Shown: positions 14,601 to 27,193 of the stretch, one piece after another
Numbering within the stretch: the first letter of the stretch is position 1
Layout: every line of letters starts with the position of its first letter
Source of the DNA: Certhia americana
Taxonomy: Eukaryota > Chordata > Aves > Passeriformes > Certhiidae
Assembly (NCBI GenBank): GCA_018697195.1
Contig: CM031859.1
Span: 53,800,828 to 53,864,827 of the forward strand
Direction: 5' to 3'
DNA length: 64,000 nucleotides
Made by a program: the position numbers and the translations under genes
Notes under the pieces: model-generated
Told to the model about the DNA's origin: nothing
Seen by the model: only the letters and a program-made list of their open reading frames with translations
The model's database searches: none

Positions 14601-17600
14601 TTCTATGCTTCCTGTAATTCAGGTATTTTCCACCTTAACCTTTCTCAATAATGGGTATTACTGAAAAAAATCAATTATTTGTTTATATGAAGTATGCCAC
14701 ATAGAAAAATGAAAATGCTTATTCAAGTAAGTAAGTAGAAAAAAAGGCAGAGCAGAAAAAGTAAATTTCAGCCAATAGTGTTCGATGATGCTTCATAAAA
14801 AACACAAAAAGAAGTTGGTAGGACCAGTATAACAAAGGAAGTAGAGAACTTGGCTTTCCTGAAATCTTAATTTACCGTGTATACCTACAGGGTGATGAGT
14901 TAAAGAAATCCAGTCTTTGTACTTACTCCCTTGTATTAATATAAATATGCTGGTGTGTGTACAGACTAAAAATACATTCTTTATAGTCTTATAACTCTTT
15001 TGGTTTGTCTTGTTTTTACTGATTTCTCACTGTAGATACTTCTCATTCAAATATTTGATGTAATACACATATAATCACAAAGCCATCTAAACTACAGACA
15101 TTCAGTTTATAGTCATGTTAAAAATTTTTAACAGGATTAAAGATATTACCATGGGGATCACAGAGGGAAAGGGTCTTATCTCACATGCACCCACACAGGT
15201 GTCACAGAATCTGATTAAAAGCAAGAATTAACTTGGCAAATTCTTACATCATAAGACAATACCTTTCTTTCCTCAAGGGAAAAGCAGGGTAGCCTTAGTA
15301 TCTCCTATTAAAGGTTATACTGCAGAAATACCTTTGCTTGCTCCATCTGTGAAACAAGCAGGCAATGAAGAGCAAAACTGCTGAAAACCTGGGATTACTC
15401 TTTGGAAAACAGAAGCTCCTAAATTCCAGATTTCACTGCTGATGGTTGTATACATAAGGGTACTGCCTATTATTTAACCAGCTTTTCTTCCCTGTGTAGG
15501 GAGTTCAGGCTGGCAGATGACAGTACACAGCATCTGCTCTGGTCCCCACAATCCACCAGTAACACTCAAGCGTCCCAGAGAGACAAAGGCTTAGGCCTAG
15601 CCCACAAAGCCCTAGCACTGCACTGCAAACATACTGGTAACAATCAGGGACCCAAGATCACAGCACAGCTTTGACAGGTTCTCAGGCTACTTCATTTTTT
15701 ATGGTTTTCCCTTCCCCAGTTTCCCAATTCTTCGAACATCCCAAGGAGTTCCAAAAGACAGGAGTAATCTAAGGTCCCTCCTGTCCAATACTGCCACAGA
15801 GACTGACTGGATTTTGTGCATGATTTTAATTCATTTCAGTGCAAAATCAGACACTGGCTCACGTGAGCCCTTAGGCTCCTTGGGCATACATAGGTGGCTG
15901 CTGGACTTTGCTCAGGAGCTGCACAAGGGCGGGCACACACCACGTGTGCATGCATGCATTCTTTATCAAAGTCACCGGGGTATGGCAACAGCCTGCATCA
16001 TGGGCTGCAAACTCCTGCAGCCACTTCACACTGCACATCAGGGTAGATGTTGGCCTAGAATGAAAATCAACAGCTCTGTCAGGGCTCACACTATGCTAGC
16101 AGGAACAGCACCTTGCCAGCTGTGGGCTGGCAATAAAATAAAGCAAGTCCACTTTGGAAACTGAGCAGAGCAAGAAACAAGGTACATGACATCGTGCAAG
16201 CAATGTGTATTTTTTTCCCAAGAAACTGCTGTCTTGCATGCAAAGGAATCTAATTTTTTTTCACCTGAAAATTAGTCTTGTCTTAGAAAGAAGCAATACC
16301 ATAACATTAAGAAGATTTTTCATTCGCTTTTGCAGCATTCCTAATCTAGATCTTACAATACACACCTATTAGCTGATAAAAGCTACTCAGCTTCTCTAAG
16401 ACTGGTCACATGCTCAGAAACAGGTCAGACACGGTTAATGATGAGCCACAGAAACAATTAAGACTTAACCTGAATTCCCACAGAGAAAATTATTCAAGAG
16501 TCAGCTCATGTTTATTTTTGCTAAGCCAAACAGTGGTTCCCTTTCCAGTCAGTGGAAGGCTCTTCCTCTAGTTAAGGAAAACATAAAAAAGAAAGAAGTA
16601 GTCTCTTATATCAAGAGACTTCCTTTTCTCTACAAGAGTCATGGAAGTAGAGATAGTTGCAGTGGAAATATTTACAATGTTTAACAGATTTGAGTACTTG
16701 ATAAACTGTAATACATACTCTTTTTTTTTTCATAAGTGAAACCACGTTTCATATACTGGATGACACAACTACCCTTACTTTAGAGCTAGCTAGTAAGGAA
16801 GAAAGCCTCCTCTCCTTCCTCTTTGTCTTGTTTTTCAGCCAAATTTGCAAAGCTGTTTCATTACTACAAGTAAATCCATGTTGATATAACTGCTGGTTCT
16901 GGTCCTTGAAATCAGAACATTTAAAAGGTGGCATAGAAAGTTTCAAAACTTAAAATAAAGGCAGAAATAAATGAATACAATGAAGACCAACATGTAAACA
17001 ACTTCTTTCCTCTAAGATTGTGGGTGCAAGTAATCTTAATCCCAAACTGTAAATTAGTAATCACTGTACAATATGTAACACCATTGCTGCAGTAGAAAAG
17101 GTAAAAAAAGGCCACCCAAATCCTTCAGTATAATCCTAATGTTTGAAAGGCAATGCACCAACTAAGAGAATAGAAATTAAGAACACAGTGGAGGTCACCC
17201 ACCCTCTCTGGCAGGGTTGACAAGTGTCCAAACACTGTTACTGATGTTCATCTACAGCATCAGCCAAAAGAAACTGAGGATGGTTTTACTTTGCAACGTT
17301 TACCAGTAACTCCATTCTATTTCATATTTGGAAAACCAAACTTTAAAACCTCAAGTGGCCATGACCAAGCTTGTTGCAGATTTACAGGTGGAGAATGATA
17401 TAATCTAATCCTGAGTTCTAAAAAATATTCCTCAATACAGAAGCATGGAACTGAGAGCAAATATGTTTAATGAGTATGAGTGCTGCTTATTACCCCACAG
17501 CAGTAACCTCACTTCTTCTTCCCACAAGACTGCTTTGCAGCCATCCATTATGGAAGCAGCTGCTTCCTTCAGCTTTCTTCAGCCAGACCCACTACACTAC

Positions 17601-20600
17601 CCAGTTTCATAAAGCTATGGTCAAATGCTTCCGTAGAAATGTGGCACTCACTGGGTGTCCATGGAAGAAACACCAACAGCAACATGAGCAACAAATACCA
17701 AGGCACTGCACTGCAGAGGACAAGAACCAGACAAGCAAGCAGAGCAAGCACAATTAAACCTGCCTTACAAAACAGCAAGGATTGGGAGCTCACAGGAAGA
17801 AGGCACAGAACAGCTCCTCCTGAATGTTAATTGCAATGGTCCCACCTATGTTGCCATTCCATACTTAGAAACCGACAGACAGGGTTTTAGTAACTGTCTG
17901 AGGTTCACAGGGCAAAACCAATAGGTATTTAAAGACATTTCAGTCATCTTCCTTATTCCTGAGCCCAAGGAGAATAAAAAGAATCAGCAAAGCGTTCCTT
18001 TGTGTACACCTAATGCAACATTTGATTTGCTCCAGCTATGGCTTCATAAGGCAAATAAGAAGTGACTACAGCACCAGCACAGTCACCTTGCAGAAATGCT
18101 TTGTCAAATACCTCACACACACTGCAACCGGCTGGGTAAGTATGAAGAAATCTCCTGTTTCATTCCAGCTGAACAAGTGAGTCAACAAACAGCACATCCA
18201 GTTACAGATTAATTTGTGTGGAATCTAATAAACTTCAGAGTCCCTTCAGAGCAGGTATCGGAACAAAAGAATTATTTGTTAAAATTACACCGGTTCAAAC
18301 TGCTTTTGCCTGGGGACAACAGACTTCCTCAATTTATTCAAATCCATTTCAATGTGTTTTCCTTCTGCACTTCAGCTGAGGGTGCTTGACAAAAGATGAA
18401 GAGATGCTGCAGAAAATATTCCTGAATCAAGGAAGAGAAAGACCTCTTACAAGGACTCCTAGTGATGGGAAAAGGAGGAATAGCTGCAGTCTGAAAAGGA
18501 ATAGGTTTATGAAAAAAAAAATCTCTACTGTGAGGGTGATGAGACACTGGAACAGGTTGCCCAGAGAAGCTGTGGATGGCCCCATCTCTGGAAATCTTCA
18601 CAATCAGTTTGGATGGGGCTTTGAGCAACATGACATAGTGGGTGTCATCCCTGTACATGGCTGGGGATTGAAACTAGATGATCTCTAAGATCCCTTCCAA
18701 CCCAAGGCTTTCTGTGATTCAGTGATTCTGATTTAGTTGCAATATCTTCATCAGATGAAGGTCTTCTGGGTAAGACCCTCTTTAAAGCTATTAGTACAGT
18801 TCAGCCTCCCTCAAATTCTACATAAATCACAATGCCACAGTGCTGTCTTGCTAGCCCTTCTTTAACCAAGAGTGACAGTTTGTCAGAGGATACCAGCTTA
18901 CACTACAAAGCATCCCCAGGAACTCACCTAATTGGAATCAAATATCTAAAACCTTCAGTAATTTGGTTTTAAGTAATTTGCTTTATTCTGCCTTAACCTA
19001 GTGTGTAACTGATTATTCTAAAACAAGAGAATGCATCAGTGCAGAAAAATAGTAACTTATGTATGTGTAGGAAGGAGAAAATAAAATGAGGATGGGCCTT
19101 AAAATCATCTTCTCAGCTCTAAGGACCAAGGACTCAGTAAAAATGGAAGAGTGGGAAAACATCCAGTCTTGTAACCTTTTCTTTATATTTTGTTACAGCT
19201 TCTAGCTGAATACAATGATGCCCCAGAGTGACCAGGAACACTAGCAACAATGTCTTGAGTTCAGGATCTGCCCTCAGTTTTTTCAGCAGCGTTGTAATTG
19301 CTTCATTCTAGTGTACAACCATCTATAATGGTCTTTCAAGGACACAGCAAAGCAGGATTGAAGTATTGGCTGTTCTTCTAATGTAGGCATAGAACACACT
19401 ACACACACATTGTTTAAGTGCACAATAACTGATCATGCACTCAATTATTACAGATCAGCCAAGGGGAAGTCATTAAATCAATCATTTTATATTCTTATCC
19501 TAAAGTGTCCCTGGTAATTTCCTGAAACCTGGAAGTTTGAACATTTCTCTAAAGAATACCAGTAGCTTATTAAATTACAAAAATGAAGCATAGTTCTACA
19601 GTAAACAGTAACTGCACAAGCAACATAACTCCACCCACTTACATGAAGGAAGTCTTGTTTTTAAGAGGCCAGGTCATTACTGCAGCTACCTCAGGAGCTG
19701 GCATGGAAGGAGACACAACACACCACACACTGGCCAACACAAGCGAGTAGCTGCTACTGCAGGGTCACTCACAATCGATCACCGACCTGAGTTTGTTCTA
19801 AGCCCTGACAGGTGTCCAGCCCCCAGCACAGCAGTTTTATAGGAGATTTGATAGAGGACTCTCTGTGTAATCAAGGTGTTATACACTCTCCTGTCCAAAA
19901 GGAGGAAAATACAACAAAATCTAGCTGCAGCAGGCACTTTAAGTACCTTAGAGAGGATCTGAAACACAACTCTCTAGAGACATGAAGAAGCATGAGGATC
20001 CTGGCCATGTGCCTTCTCCTCTGCTGCAAATGCTGGCTGAGTCCATTTGTACTTGCTCCATCAACAAAAGCAACAGTTGCAGTAAAATTGTGGATGCCTT
20101 CACTGGGCATCTTGCTATTTATAATGACTGTAATACAATACAATGTCAGTCAAGGAAAAACTCTGTCTTTTCTGCACATATTGACACAGGCATTGCTGGG
20201 ATATACATGGAAGATCCATTTTTTCAATCTATTCTGCTGCTAGCATAAATAAATCCCTGTCCCTCTTGTGCAACGTCATCCAAATAAGATGACGTTGAAA
20301 AAACAAACTAGAAAAAACAGAAAAAATATTTTAAAACTTTCCAGATTCATAGACAAATCTGTGAGGCATGCTTCCTTATATGTATATGCTATTTTACACA
20401 GAACAAAGCCTTTAAGAACTGCATGGAACTGATTCAGGTTTGAGGTTTTCAGAAATAGTATATTTCTACAAGAACTGTAAGCTTCATAACTTCACCTCAT
20501 TGCAAAGACTATAATTTAGAAAGACTCAGATTAGCTAACTTTATCTTCAATTACTCAGCCTTGGGGAAGAAGTCCACAAAATGAAATGTGGAAGGATATA

Positions 20601-23600
20601 GTGGTGCTTAAAATCCATAAATAACCAGGATTTTCCAGGTTTTATAGAAACTTCATTCTATATCCAAGAAACTTTCTGAATAACAGGAACAACAATAATA
20701 TAAAAATTGTTTCAGCTGGTATGTTCCCACAAAGTTAAATCTGGTTAACTGCAGCTAATTGGAAATTTCTGACAATACCACTGTTAGAAGTCTCAACAAG
20801 CTCTGCTGGGAGCCCTATTTTCTTTAGAACCACACCTGTATAAAACCACACTTTATATATAGACAAAACAGAATTTTGTTTTCATACAGACTCTGATTTC
20901 AATACCTCAGAGATCTCACTGACTTTTCATGTGCCCATCTGTGTTCTTCTTTAGCCAAGAGTAATGATGTGAACCTGCTGGTGTTTCAAGCTTGTGACAG
21001 ATACAGCTTTTTGTGAGCATTTCAGCCTTTTTAGCAGAATATTTTAACTACCTACTGGGCTTAAACCAGAACATAAAGACATCCATCAAAAGTCTTAATA
21101 TTTTTCAGGGTTTAATCTACATTTATGATTTTCTACAGTTAGATAAAGTTACAGGCAAAGTCATATGATTGATCAAATTTGACTCCCATTTTAACAACAT
21201 TCAGTGAGAATAGTAGCTTGTACAAACCTTGAGATGCAAAAGAAACTGAACAAAATTGTTGTCAGGACAGGTACCACATGACAGAGGGATGTCTGCTGGC
21301 TAAAGCTGACCTTCCAGGAATGTGCTCTATATGAGTTGATGCCTGTGCTGCCTTAACAAACAGCAAAGGAAGTCAGCAGAAAGCAGAAGTCCCTATGAGA
21401 AAGGATCTCTCAAAGTTAGCTTGACTCCCTCCAACCATACGTGGACTATGGCTACTGAATTTTATTTTATTTTTATTGCCTTGCAGCACACAGACAATGT
21501 GTTTGATGAGCTGGGCTGATATTCAGTCTGAATGAACAAGTCAAATACTCTGTGGTAACTGGTATACCATGACAATACTGAGCAAGGGTAGATATAGGCT
21601 TTGCAACCAACACTACACAAAATGTTGACACAACCTGGAAGAGTTGGGAAGCAAAGGAAATGTTTGGTAGGGAAGGAATATGAATGCATTACTATAGTTA
21701 GTGTAGGATCTCTAGCTGCTTGACTAGTTTGCAAAGAAAAAAAAAAAAGTGTTTTAAAACCCAAAGAGTGGGTATATTTAACCAATATCAGGCTTTGTTC
21801 TGTGCTCCCAAGCAAAAGGCAGAATTCCAAATTGCTTCTAAATGGACAGCTCCCAAACCCCAGCTCAAGATGCCAGTGGAGACTTGATAGTTACATATCT
21901 AGCCTGCACTGCTTTTCTTCAGGGACTGCTCCAAGTAACATATTTGGTAGCTACAAATAAAATATTAACTACAAAGCAAAACAAAGGCATACTAGCCTGC
22001 TTCCTCAATGACCCACACAAGGCAGATTTATTTGTATGTGGAGGGAAGAAAAAGCATGGCTGGCTACTTCTTGCACAGTTCCTGTCAGAGACATGAGTCA
22101 AATCTTTCCAGCTGAGCAGAACAGGCACCTACTCCTCTAACTGCATCCTTCCTACACTTATAACTGTGGAGTTGTCTCGGGTTTTTTATACGATGTTGTT
22201 GTTGTTGTTCCCGAGAGTGTAAAAGTCTTTTGCCCAGCACCGAGACAGAAGAAAAAACCGAGAGCCGTCTCCTCTGCTTCTTCAAGGCTGTTTATTTTTC
22301 CCTTATCAGCACAATTTCTTCTCTGACCCACAGAGATCTGTTCAGCAGGTCAGCTCACAGGGAAAGGACCCAGCCCCAAAGGTGATGATTATCTTTATAC
22401 TACAAACTACGTAATCAGTATTTATAATTCTTCACCAATAACTATTATCTATGTTAGAAGGTTAGATTCTATTCTAAGCCAACTATAATGTGCCACCTCA
22501 CTGCAGAAGATGGAGGCAAGGAAGAAGAAGGAAGAAACTCAAAAGCCATGTGCTTCCTCCATCTTGTCATCACTTGCTTACCATCCTAAAATCCCCATAT
22601 ATCTAAAATTCTCACCCTGTGATAAAACTATGCACTATTCTACTGTCTAATACACACTCTTAAAAACCCTGCTTCATTTCAGAGCTTAAAAGCCCTTTTT
22701 CCATGAACAAAGGTTAAAAACAGCTTGTCAGAGATTCTAAAATCTCTCAAACATGCAAAGAGAAATTCCTCATATTTCCAGACTCCAACAGAGTTGTTCC
22801 TCTAGAAAAATGCAACTCCCATTTTTCTCCCTCTTGGGAACATCTTTTAAAATAAAACGCTTTTAAGCCACACAGAGAATTAGTTCCTTAAAATGCAGAA
22901 AGCAGTCAGATTTCAAAGAACTGCTCCTCCTCATCTTCAGTTGTGAGAAGTCTGAAAGTTACATATTTTTAAAGCCTTTAAATTAGGCTTTTTGTTTGTT
23001 TCACTTAATCTTTCATCTGTCCACTTGTTGGAAGTTCAGATTTATATGACTGTATGCCCTTCCAAATGAGATGGAGGGGAAAAAAAAAAAAAATCACATA
23101 TGAATTCAATGTGCTCATCCTTCTAGGCATATCCCAGTAGGGCAAATGAACAATGAACATGCCTGGTAGAAATATAGAAATCTAATTCTGTAAGCAGGCA
23201 GAATTTGTTTTGTCACAGAAAAATATATTTTGATAGCTCATCTTATACCTGTGCAACACTCGTTCCTTGTCTGTCCAGTTGCTGTAAATAAGCAACCTAG
23301 AGGAAATTACAAGGAAATATTGAAAGAAGGCATTTAGATTTGTCTCAAGTTTACAGCATTGCCATTAATCTGCTAAATAAGTGAGAGTACTACCTGTGAA
23401 ACCCAGTTTTAGAACAACTGCTCCTTCAGTAAACACTGATTAAACCACCTTGATAATAGGTTTTCTGCCTGTAAAGGCCAGACAGGTTGGAAATTTACAT
23501 CCTACATATATTCTTCACATATTCTTTCCCCCATATTCTTTTTCTTCGTACGCAGGAAGTTAGGGACAAACCTTGACCACCTTTAAATGCATTGAACTTT

Positions 23601-26600
23601 TATAATATGAAGTGTAGGTCACCTAGATTTTATGAACAGATATAATATAGGCCTGGAATGACAATTACAGTTACTTTGGAGTAGAATCCAGACAGACCAT
23701 CAAACCTCAACCATCAGTTGTGTTCTACTGAGACAGAAATTTAGCAGCTGCCCAAGTCTAGCTCATTATACACTTCTTTGGCTTTATTATTTAAATCTGA
23801 AGTTTCCTTAGCTGTTTGCAGATCTGCTTCTCATCACTGTTAACACAGACTCGAAACCAAACCAGTGAGACATGGCTTGCAGGCATCACTGACCTCACCG
23901 AGGTTCAGCACACAACACTGCAGCTCATTCGAGCACATGTGATTCAGACTCCCCAGACTTCACAGCACTGCTCAGAGTCACATGGATACTCTAAAAACTC
24001 CAAGAGTGGGTCTGAGAGCCTAACTCTCCCTCTCTTGCCTGAGGACCACCACTCTCTTCAGATGCCAAGAGCAGCCTTAGGTCTTGCAACTCCAGCTTCT
24101 TAGTGAAACAGTTATAACAAAAGTAATAGAGAAATACCCACAGATTAGTTCCCTAAATCTCAGCTCAGAGGTGTTGCTGATAAAACTTGAGTTTCAGGCT
24201 GAGGAAAGCAGACCTCCAGATGTTGTTAAGTGATGTTATAATGACTTATTTCTGCAGAAATGCTGGAAATGTGAAACAAAGCACATCCTTCTCTAAAGAA
24301 TAGCTGAGAGAAGCTTCTATACACAGAATGCTCTGAGGTTGGGGATCTCAAACATAGGAAGTAGTAAGAGAACTCACAGTACAGACAGCAGCATATGCTG
24401 CTTGCCATCAGCTAGCTCAATTTCAATGTCCTCAAAAGGACTCACCAACACCCTCTTCTCTCAAGAAACTCAAACAGCCCAGTGCAGATAGCATTTATTG
24501 CAGTAGTTGAACATGGCAGAAGCAATTTATAGCTCTCAACACATCTTCAACAAAACAATCAACGGCATGATTGGATCAACAGATAAAAAAATCTGCTCTT
24601 TAAAGTTAAAAGGCTAACCAAGATGTTCCCAAACACAAATGTAGGTCCTTCCATTAACAAAGAACAACCCAAACCAAAAAGAATACTATCTTGCAACTGA
24701 TATAATTACTGAAGTGTACCAGCATAGAGAGGAGCTTTCCTAGCCAAACAATAACAGTGGGCTAGATGAACTAGGAAAGAAATGAGATTATTAATTAACC
24801 AGCATTCTGCCCATGCAATATGAAGTGTGAGGTATTTAATATACATATTTTATCTTGAATCAGATCAGATTTATTAATTAGAAGGTAAGTATGTAATAGC
24901 TCAACCTTGAAGAAATGCTAAAGACTGTTGTTCTCACCCATGCTACTTCCTATAAACTCTGGTGTATTATGAAATCTTGGCTGCACAATGTTATCTAATA
25001 CAGGAAGTTCTGTATTTCTCCAAGTTAAAGGGACAGCTTGTAGCTAGAAGGGCCATTTTCCTTCCAGCTAATCTGTATCTCATCTCCATTGCTGTAGTTG
25101 TATTCCCACTTTGCTTGCATGTTAGCAGAAGTGTGAACTAGTTTTGAGGTACCTCCTGAAGTAGCCTGGTGATCTGAAATTAAATTCTTTTCCTCCTCTA
25201 TTCACGTCACTCTGAAAACCAGAGTATATACACACCTTCAGGTTAACCAAAAAGAATTCAAATGTGCTGATGCCTCTCACAAATACTTAGCATTTTTCGG
25301 CAGAAGTGCAAAGCAAAATTGCTTAGATGGAAACTATGCATTTAGGGTCAAGATTCTTGTGTCTATCCCTTTCCTTCCTACCCAAGACAATAAATTGCAG
25401 TCTAAGAGAAACGTTCCACATCTCTCTAGCACTATAGGTGCCTAAGCTTGCAGGTTTCTTCCCATCTGATCTATAAGTTCCTGCAGCTCACACGTTCCAA
25501 TAGAAAGCTGGACAGTTATTACACATAGGGAAAAAAAAGCTAGAAAAGAGTCCATAAGTCTTTAGAGACTTCAGTTCATGAAACACATTCAGGATGTCCA
25601 TAGGATCCAGAGCCTCATAAAATCTAAAAGAGAACGGACTGCAAGAGTAACTGAGTTGTCACAGTTCAGTCAGATCGACAGAAGACCAAGGGATGGAATC
25701 CAGCTGTGTCCCTACCAGAACTAGAAAAGTACTTGGTTGGAGCTTTTCAGAGAAAATTCTTCTTCTGAAGCCATGCAGTAGTGGGACTAGGAGACATTTG
25801 GACTTGGGTCTTGGCATGGCAGTAGCACCTATCGATTGCTCAGACTTTATCCATCTACATTTCAAAATACAAAAGACAGCAGGACTGCAGATGACTCTTC
25901 TGGCAAATCTCCCATCTATGCATGGGCAGTTTGCTGTTAGCATGCCTTGGGGAGGAGACAGAAGAAGGAAGAGAAGGGATGGAAGGGGAAATGGAAAGAT
26001 GAGATTAAGGAATCACTGAGTCCAGCACAGGACAGTTAATTATGTTCAGAAACTTTCATGATACTCCAGTTTCAATTACTGACTTTATGTTTTCACCTGA
26101 CAGAAAACCCTTTTTTATACATCTTGGAGCCTCAGTGTCTGTCACAGGTTGGCAGCTGCCTCTGGAAGACCAGATTAGAAACCATCAGACTGAATGAATT
26201 CACTGAGTAGATTTTAGGAAATAAATCTTAAGGACTTTTACAGAGTTAGATTGTTAACTTTAGGTTGTGAAAATACAACCCTGAAGTACAGAAATTTTTC
26301 AATCAGGCATAATTGCAATTTTTGCTCCTGTCTGTTGAGATCTTAAGAAATTCCTTCTGGAAGAAAATACAAAATGTAACTGAAAAAATAGGAAAAAACC
26401 CAATCTGTGCCACTAAACTGTGCTACAAATACCAGCTTTGAACTTGTCTACACAACATAACACATGTACCAAAACCAGTCATGTGTTGTTCATGACTACC
26501 TCCCTTTTGACGAACAGTATGCATTACAAAATTTGTGAATCAAGTTGTATTTGCTTTGTATACACACACACACACATTTAAAAAAAATGGAAAATGGTGG

Positions 26601-27193
26601 AAAATGGAAAAAGCATTGAAAATCCCAGCAGCCTAATTAACCTCTAGCTTGAATACCCCAGTTAGGTGGCTAAAAAATACTAAGTGGCATGAAACAAAGC
26701 ACTGGTATATTAAAACTTGCAGAATCTTATTTACATATCTAAGACATACAAGAGACAAGGGGAAGATGCAAGGCCACAGCTTCTGTCCCTGCTGAAAAAA
26801 ATGCCAGCTTCAGCAAATACTTGATTAATCCTTGCTCAGCAAACACCTCAACCAACCATCTTAAAGTGCCCTTTAACTGCCAGGACAAAACTGATGAATA
26901 CAGAGTGATACTATCAGTACTTGCCATGGCAGATCTGCTAACCATACACATGAAGGAAGGAATGGACACACTGTGTGGGGTGCCACAAACCTGCCAAATG
27001 AGTAGGTAAAGTAGGAGTTAATTCCCAAGAATGAATCTGAGAAACTCACCTCGAATGGGGGCACCACCATTACTAAAATTTTTACACAAAACATGTACAA
27101 ATGCAACTTACAGCATTGTGTGATCTTCTGGATGTTAGAAGTTATGCGTTGGGCTAGTTGGTTAGGATCCCCAAAACCTGGTCCGTACGACAT
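2516..27193 (-). CDS. STX7: syntaxin-7 (late-endosomal Qa-SNARE), nine coding exons
   Basis: Coding sequence joined from minus-strand exons 27193-27112, 12355-12286, 10741-10651, 8984-8847, 8205-8153, 7079-6989, 6313-6241, 5267-5185 and 2608-2516. All junctions are GT-AG and phases agree, giving 774 nt (257 aa plus stop; human STX7 has 261). The N-terminus ([16 protein letters not shown]), the Habc region (about residues 10-130), the SNARE helix (about 161-223, with the zero-layer glutamine at Q195 in HEQGDVI) and a C-terminal anchor (about 235-255) all align with syntaxin-7. Cys235 at the membrane edge matches the palmitoylated cysteine known in mammals. The family protein pairs with VTI1B, STX8 and VAMP7/VAMP8 in late endosome and lysosome fusion. 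The paralogue STX12 was considered, but the N-terminal exon and the adjacent TAAR genes favour STX7. Introns 3-8 contain nothing recognisable beyond the listed repeats. No frameshift or missing key residue was seen. Confidence 0.96.
2609..5184 (-). other. STX7: STX7 intron 9
   Basis: Intronic sequence with short A-rich runs (for example 2780-2797) and no recognised repeat family. Small ORFs here have no family resemblance. Confidence 0.7.
5185..5267 (-). CDS. STX7: STX7 exon 9 (SNARE C-terminal half)
   Basis: This 83-nt exon completes Asp200 and encodes [20 protein letters not shown] then SRAANYQ. These are the membrane-proximal SNARE heptads. The acceptor is ACAAAG (a purine precedes AG, so it is weaker than its neighbours) and the donor is GTAATG. 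Confidence 0.95.
6241..6313 (-). CDS. STX7: STX7 exon 8 (SNARE core)
   Basis: This 73-nt exon encodes [20 protein letters not shown] followed by GDVI, plus one base of Asp200. It contains the ionic zero-layer glutamine (Q195) that defines Q-SNAREs. The acceptor is TTTTGCAG and the donor is GTAAGT. Confidence 0.97.
6764..6813. repeat. 20-bp direct repeat with 30-bp period
   Basis: The 20-mer tttcaaagatatagatttca occurs at 6764-6783 and again at 6794-6813, inside STX7 intron 7. It looks like a small tandem duplication. Confidence 0.8.
6989..7079 (-). CDS. STX7: STX7 exon 7
   Basis: This 91-nt exon completes Ser145 and encodes residues 146-175. It includes the acidic [19 protein letters not shown] stretch and the first heptads of the SNARE helix (SSIRQLE). 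The acceptor is CTGATAG and the donor is GTAAGT. Confidence 0.96.
8153..8205 (-). CDS. STX7: STX7 exon 6
   Basis: This short 53-nt exon encodes [17 protein letters not shown] plus two bases of Ser145. It corresponds to the variable linker between Habc and the SNARE helix, where human has GSFPEDSSKERNLVSWES. The acceptor is TATGTAG and the donor is GTAGGT. Confidence 0.92.
8847..8984 (-). CDS. STX7: STX7 exon 5
   Basis: This 138-nt, phase 0-0 exon encodes residues 82-127. It starts [20 protein letters not shown], continues through the conserved [20 protein letters not shown] and ends ASSRVS. It forms the Hb-Hc part of the N-terminal three-helix domain. The acceptor is CTCCTACAG and the donor is GTAAGT. 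Confidence 0.96.
9531..9570. repeat. T-rich low-complexity tract
   Basis: Long runs of T interrupted by single A and G bases within STX7 intron 4. Simple sequence, with no associated element seen. Confidence 0.7.
10651..10741 (-). CDS. STX7: STX7 exon 4
   Basis: This 91-nt exon completes Leu51 and encodes residues 52-81, beginning [20 protein letters not shown] and ending SEQ. The acceptor is GGTTTTAG and the donor is GTATAA. The loop after EFGSLP is one residue shorter than in human, which accounts for part of the length difference. Confidence 0.95.
10962..10984. repeat. poly-C run (23 nt)
   Basis: An uninterrupted run of 23 C (poly-G on the STX7 sense strand) lies in STX7 intron 3. It is likely length-variable and prone to assembly error. 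Confidence 0.9.
12286..12355 (-). CDS. STX7: STX7 exon 3
   Basis: This 70-nt exon enters in phase 1 and leaves in phase 2. It encodes the second half of codon 28 (Ser), then [22 protein letters not shown] and two bases of Leu51. This matches the Habc Ha helix of syntaxin-7 almost residue for residue. The acceptor is AACAG, followed by CTGCTG. The donor is GTGAGT. Confidence 0.95.
18440..18730 (+). mobile_element. CR1 LINE 3' fragment
   Basis: This is a 5'-truncated CR1. The reading frame retains the ORF2 C-terminal motif [14 protein letters not shown]. The sequence then runs through the typical CR1 3' end (gaaactagatgatctctaag, then cccttccaaccc) to a degenerate tgattc tail ending at 18730. 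The 5' edge is approximate. The copy is non-autonomous and old, and sits antisense to STX7 transcription in intron 2. Confidence 0.88.
20271..20297. repeat. perfect 10-bp inverted repeat with CRE half-sites
   Basis: Arms caacgtcatc (20271-20280) and gatgacgttg (20288-20297) are exact reverse complements around a 7-nt loop. Each arm carries a TGACG/CGTCA core, the half-site for CREB/ATF-type bZIP factors. The element lies in STX7 intron 2. Any regulatory role is inference. Confidence 0.85.
22165..22790 (-). mobile_element. solo LTR of an endogenous retrovirus
   Basis: Read on the minus strand, the element starts TGTTGGAGT and ends ACTCCACA, giving near-perfect terminal inverted repeats and the TG...CA ends of retroviral LTRs. 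It has a TATA-like stretch (ttataaata, about 22415-22423) and an AATAAA signal before a CTCGG-rich U5. Length is about 626 bp. No gag, pol or env flanks it, so it is a solo LTR. I see no clear target-site duplication (flanks ttataac and gagttg differ). ERVK-like by general appearance, but the family is not certain. Confidence 0.72.
23249..23281 (-). other. candidate STX7 cassette micro-exon (33 nt)
   Basis: A stretch between a good acceptor (TTGCTTATTTACAG) and donor (CAG then GTATAAG, the same donor hexamer as exon 4) is exactly 33 nt. It has no stop in the phase required between exons 2 and 3, so inclusion would add 11 residues just after the N-terminal segment. I know no matching residues in other syntaxin-7 proteins. 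It may be a chance splice-site pair. Confidence 0.2.
26562..26576. repeat. short CA dinucleotide repeat
   Basis: A (CA)n stretch of about seven units, flanked by AT-rich sequence, in STX7 intron 2. Confidence 0.7.

Larger units (their letters stand above)
12356..27111 (-). other. STX7: STX7 intron 2 (14.8 kb)
   Basis: This is the largest intron. It contains a CR1 fragment (about 18.44-18.73 kb), a CRE-half-site hairpin (20.27 kb), a solo LTR (22.17-22.79 kb), a candidate cassette exon (23.25 kb) and a short CA repeat near 26.56 kb. No other gene is visible inside it on either strand. Confidence 0.75.
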
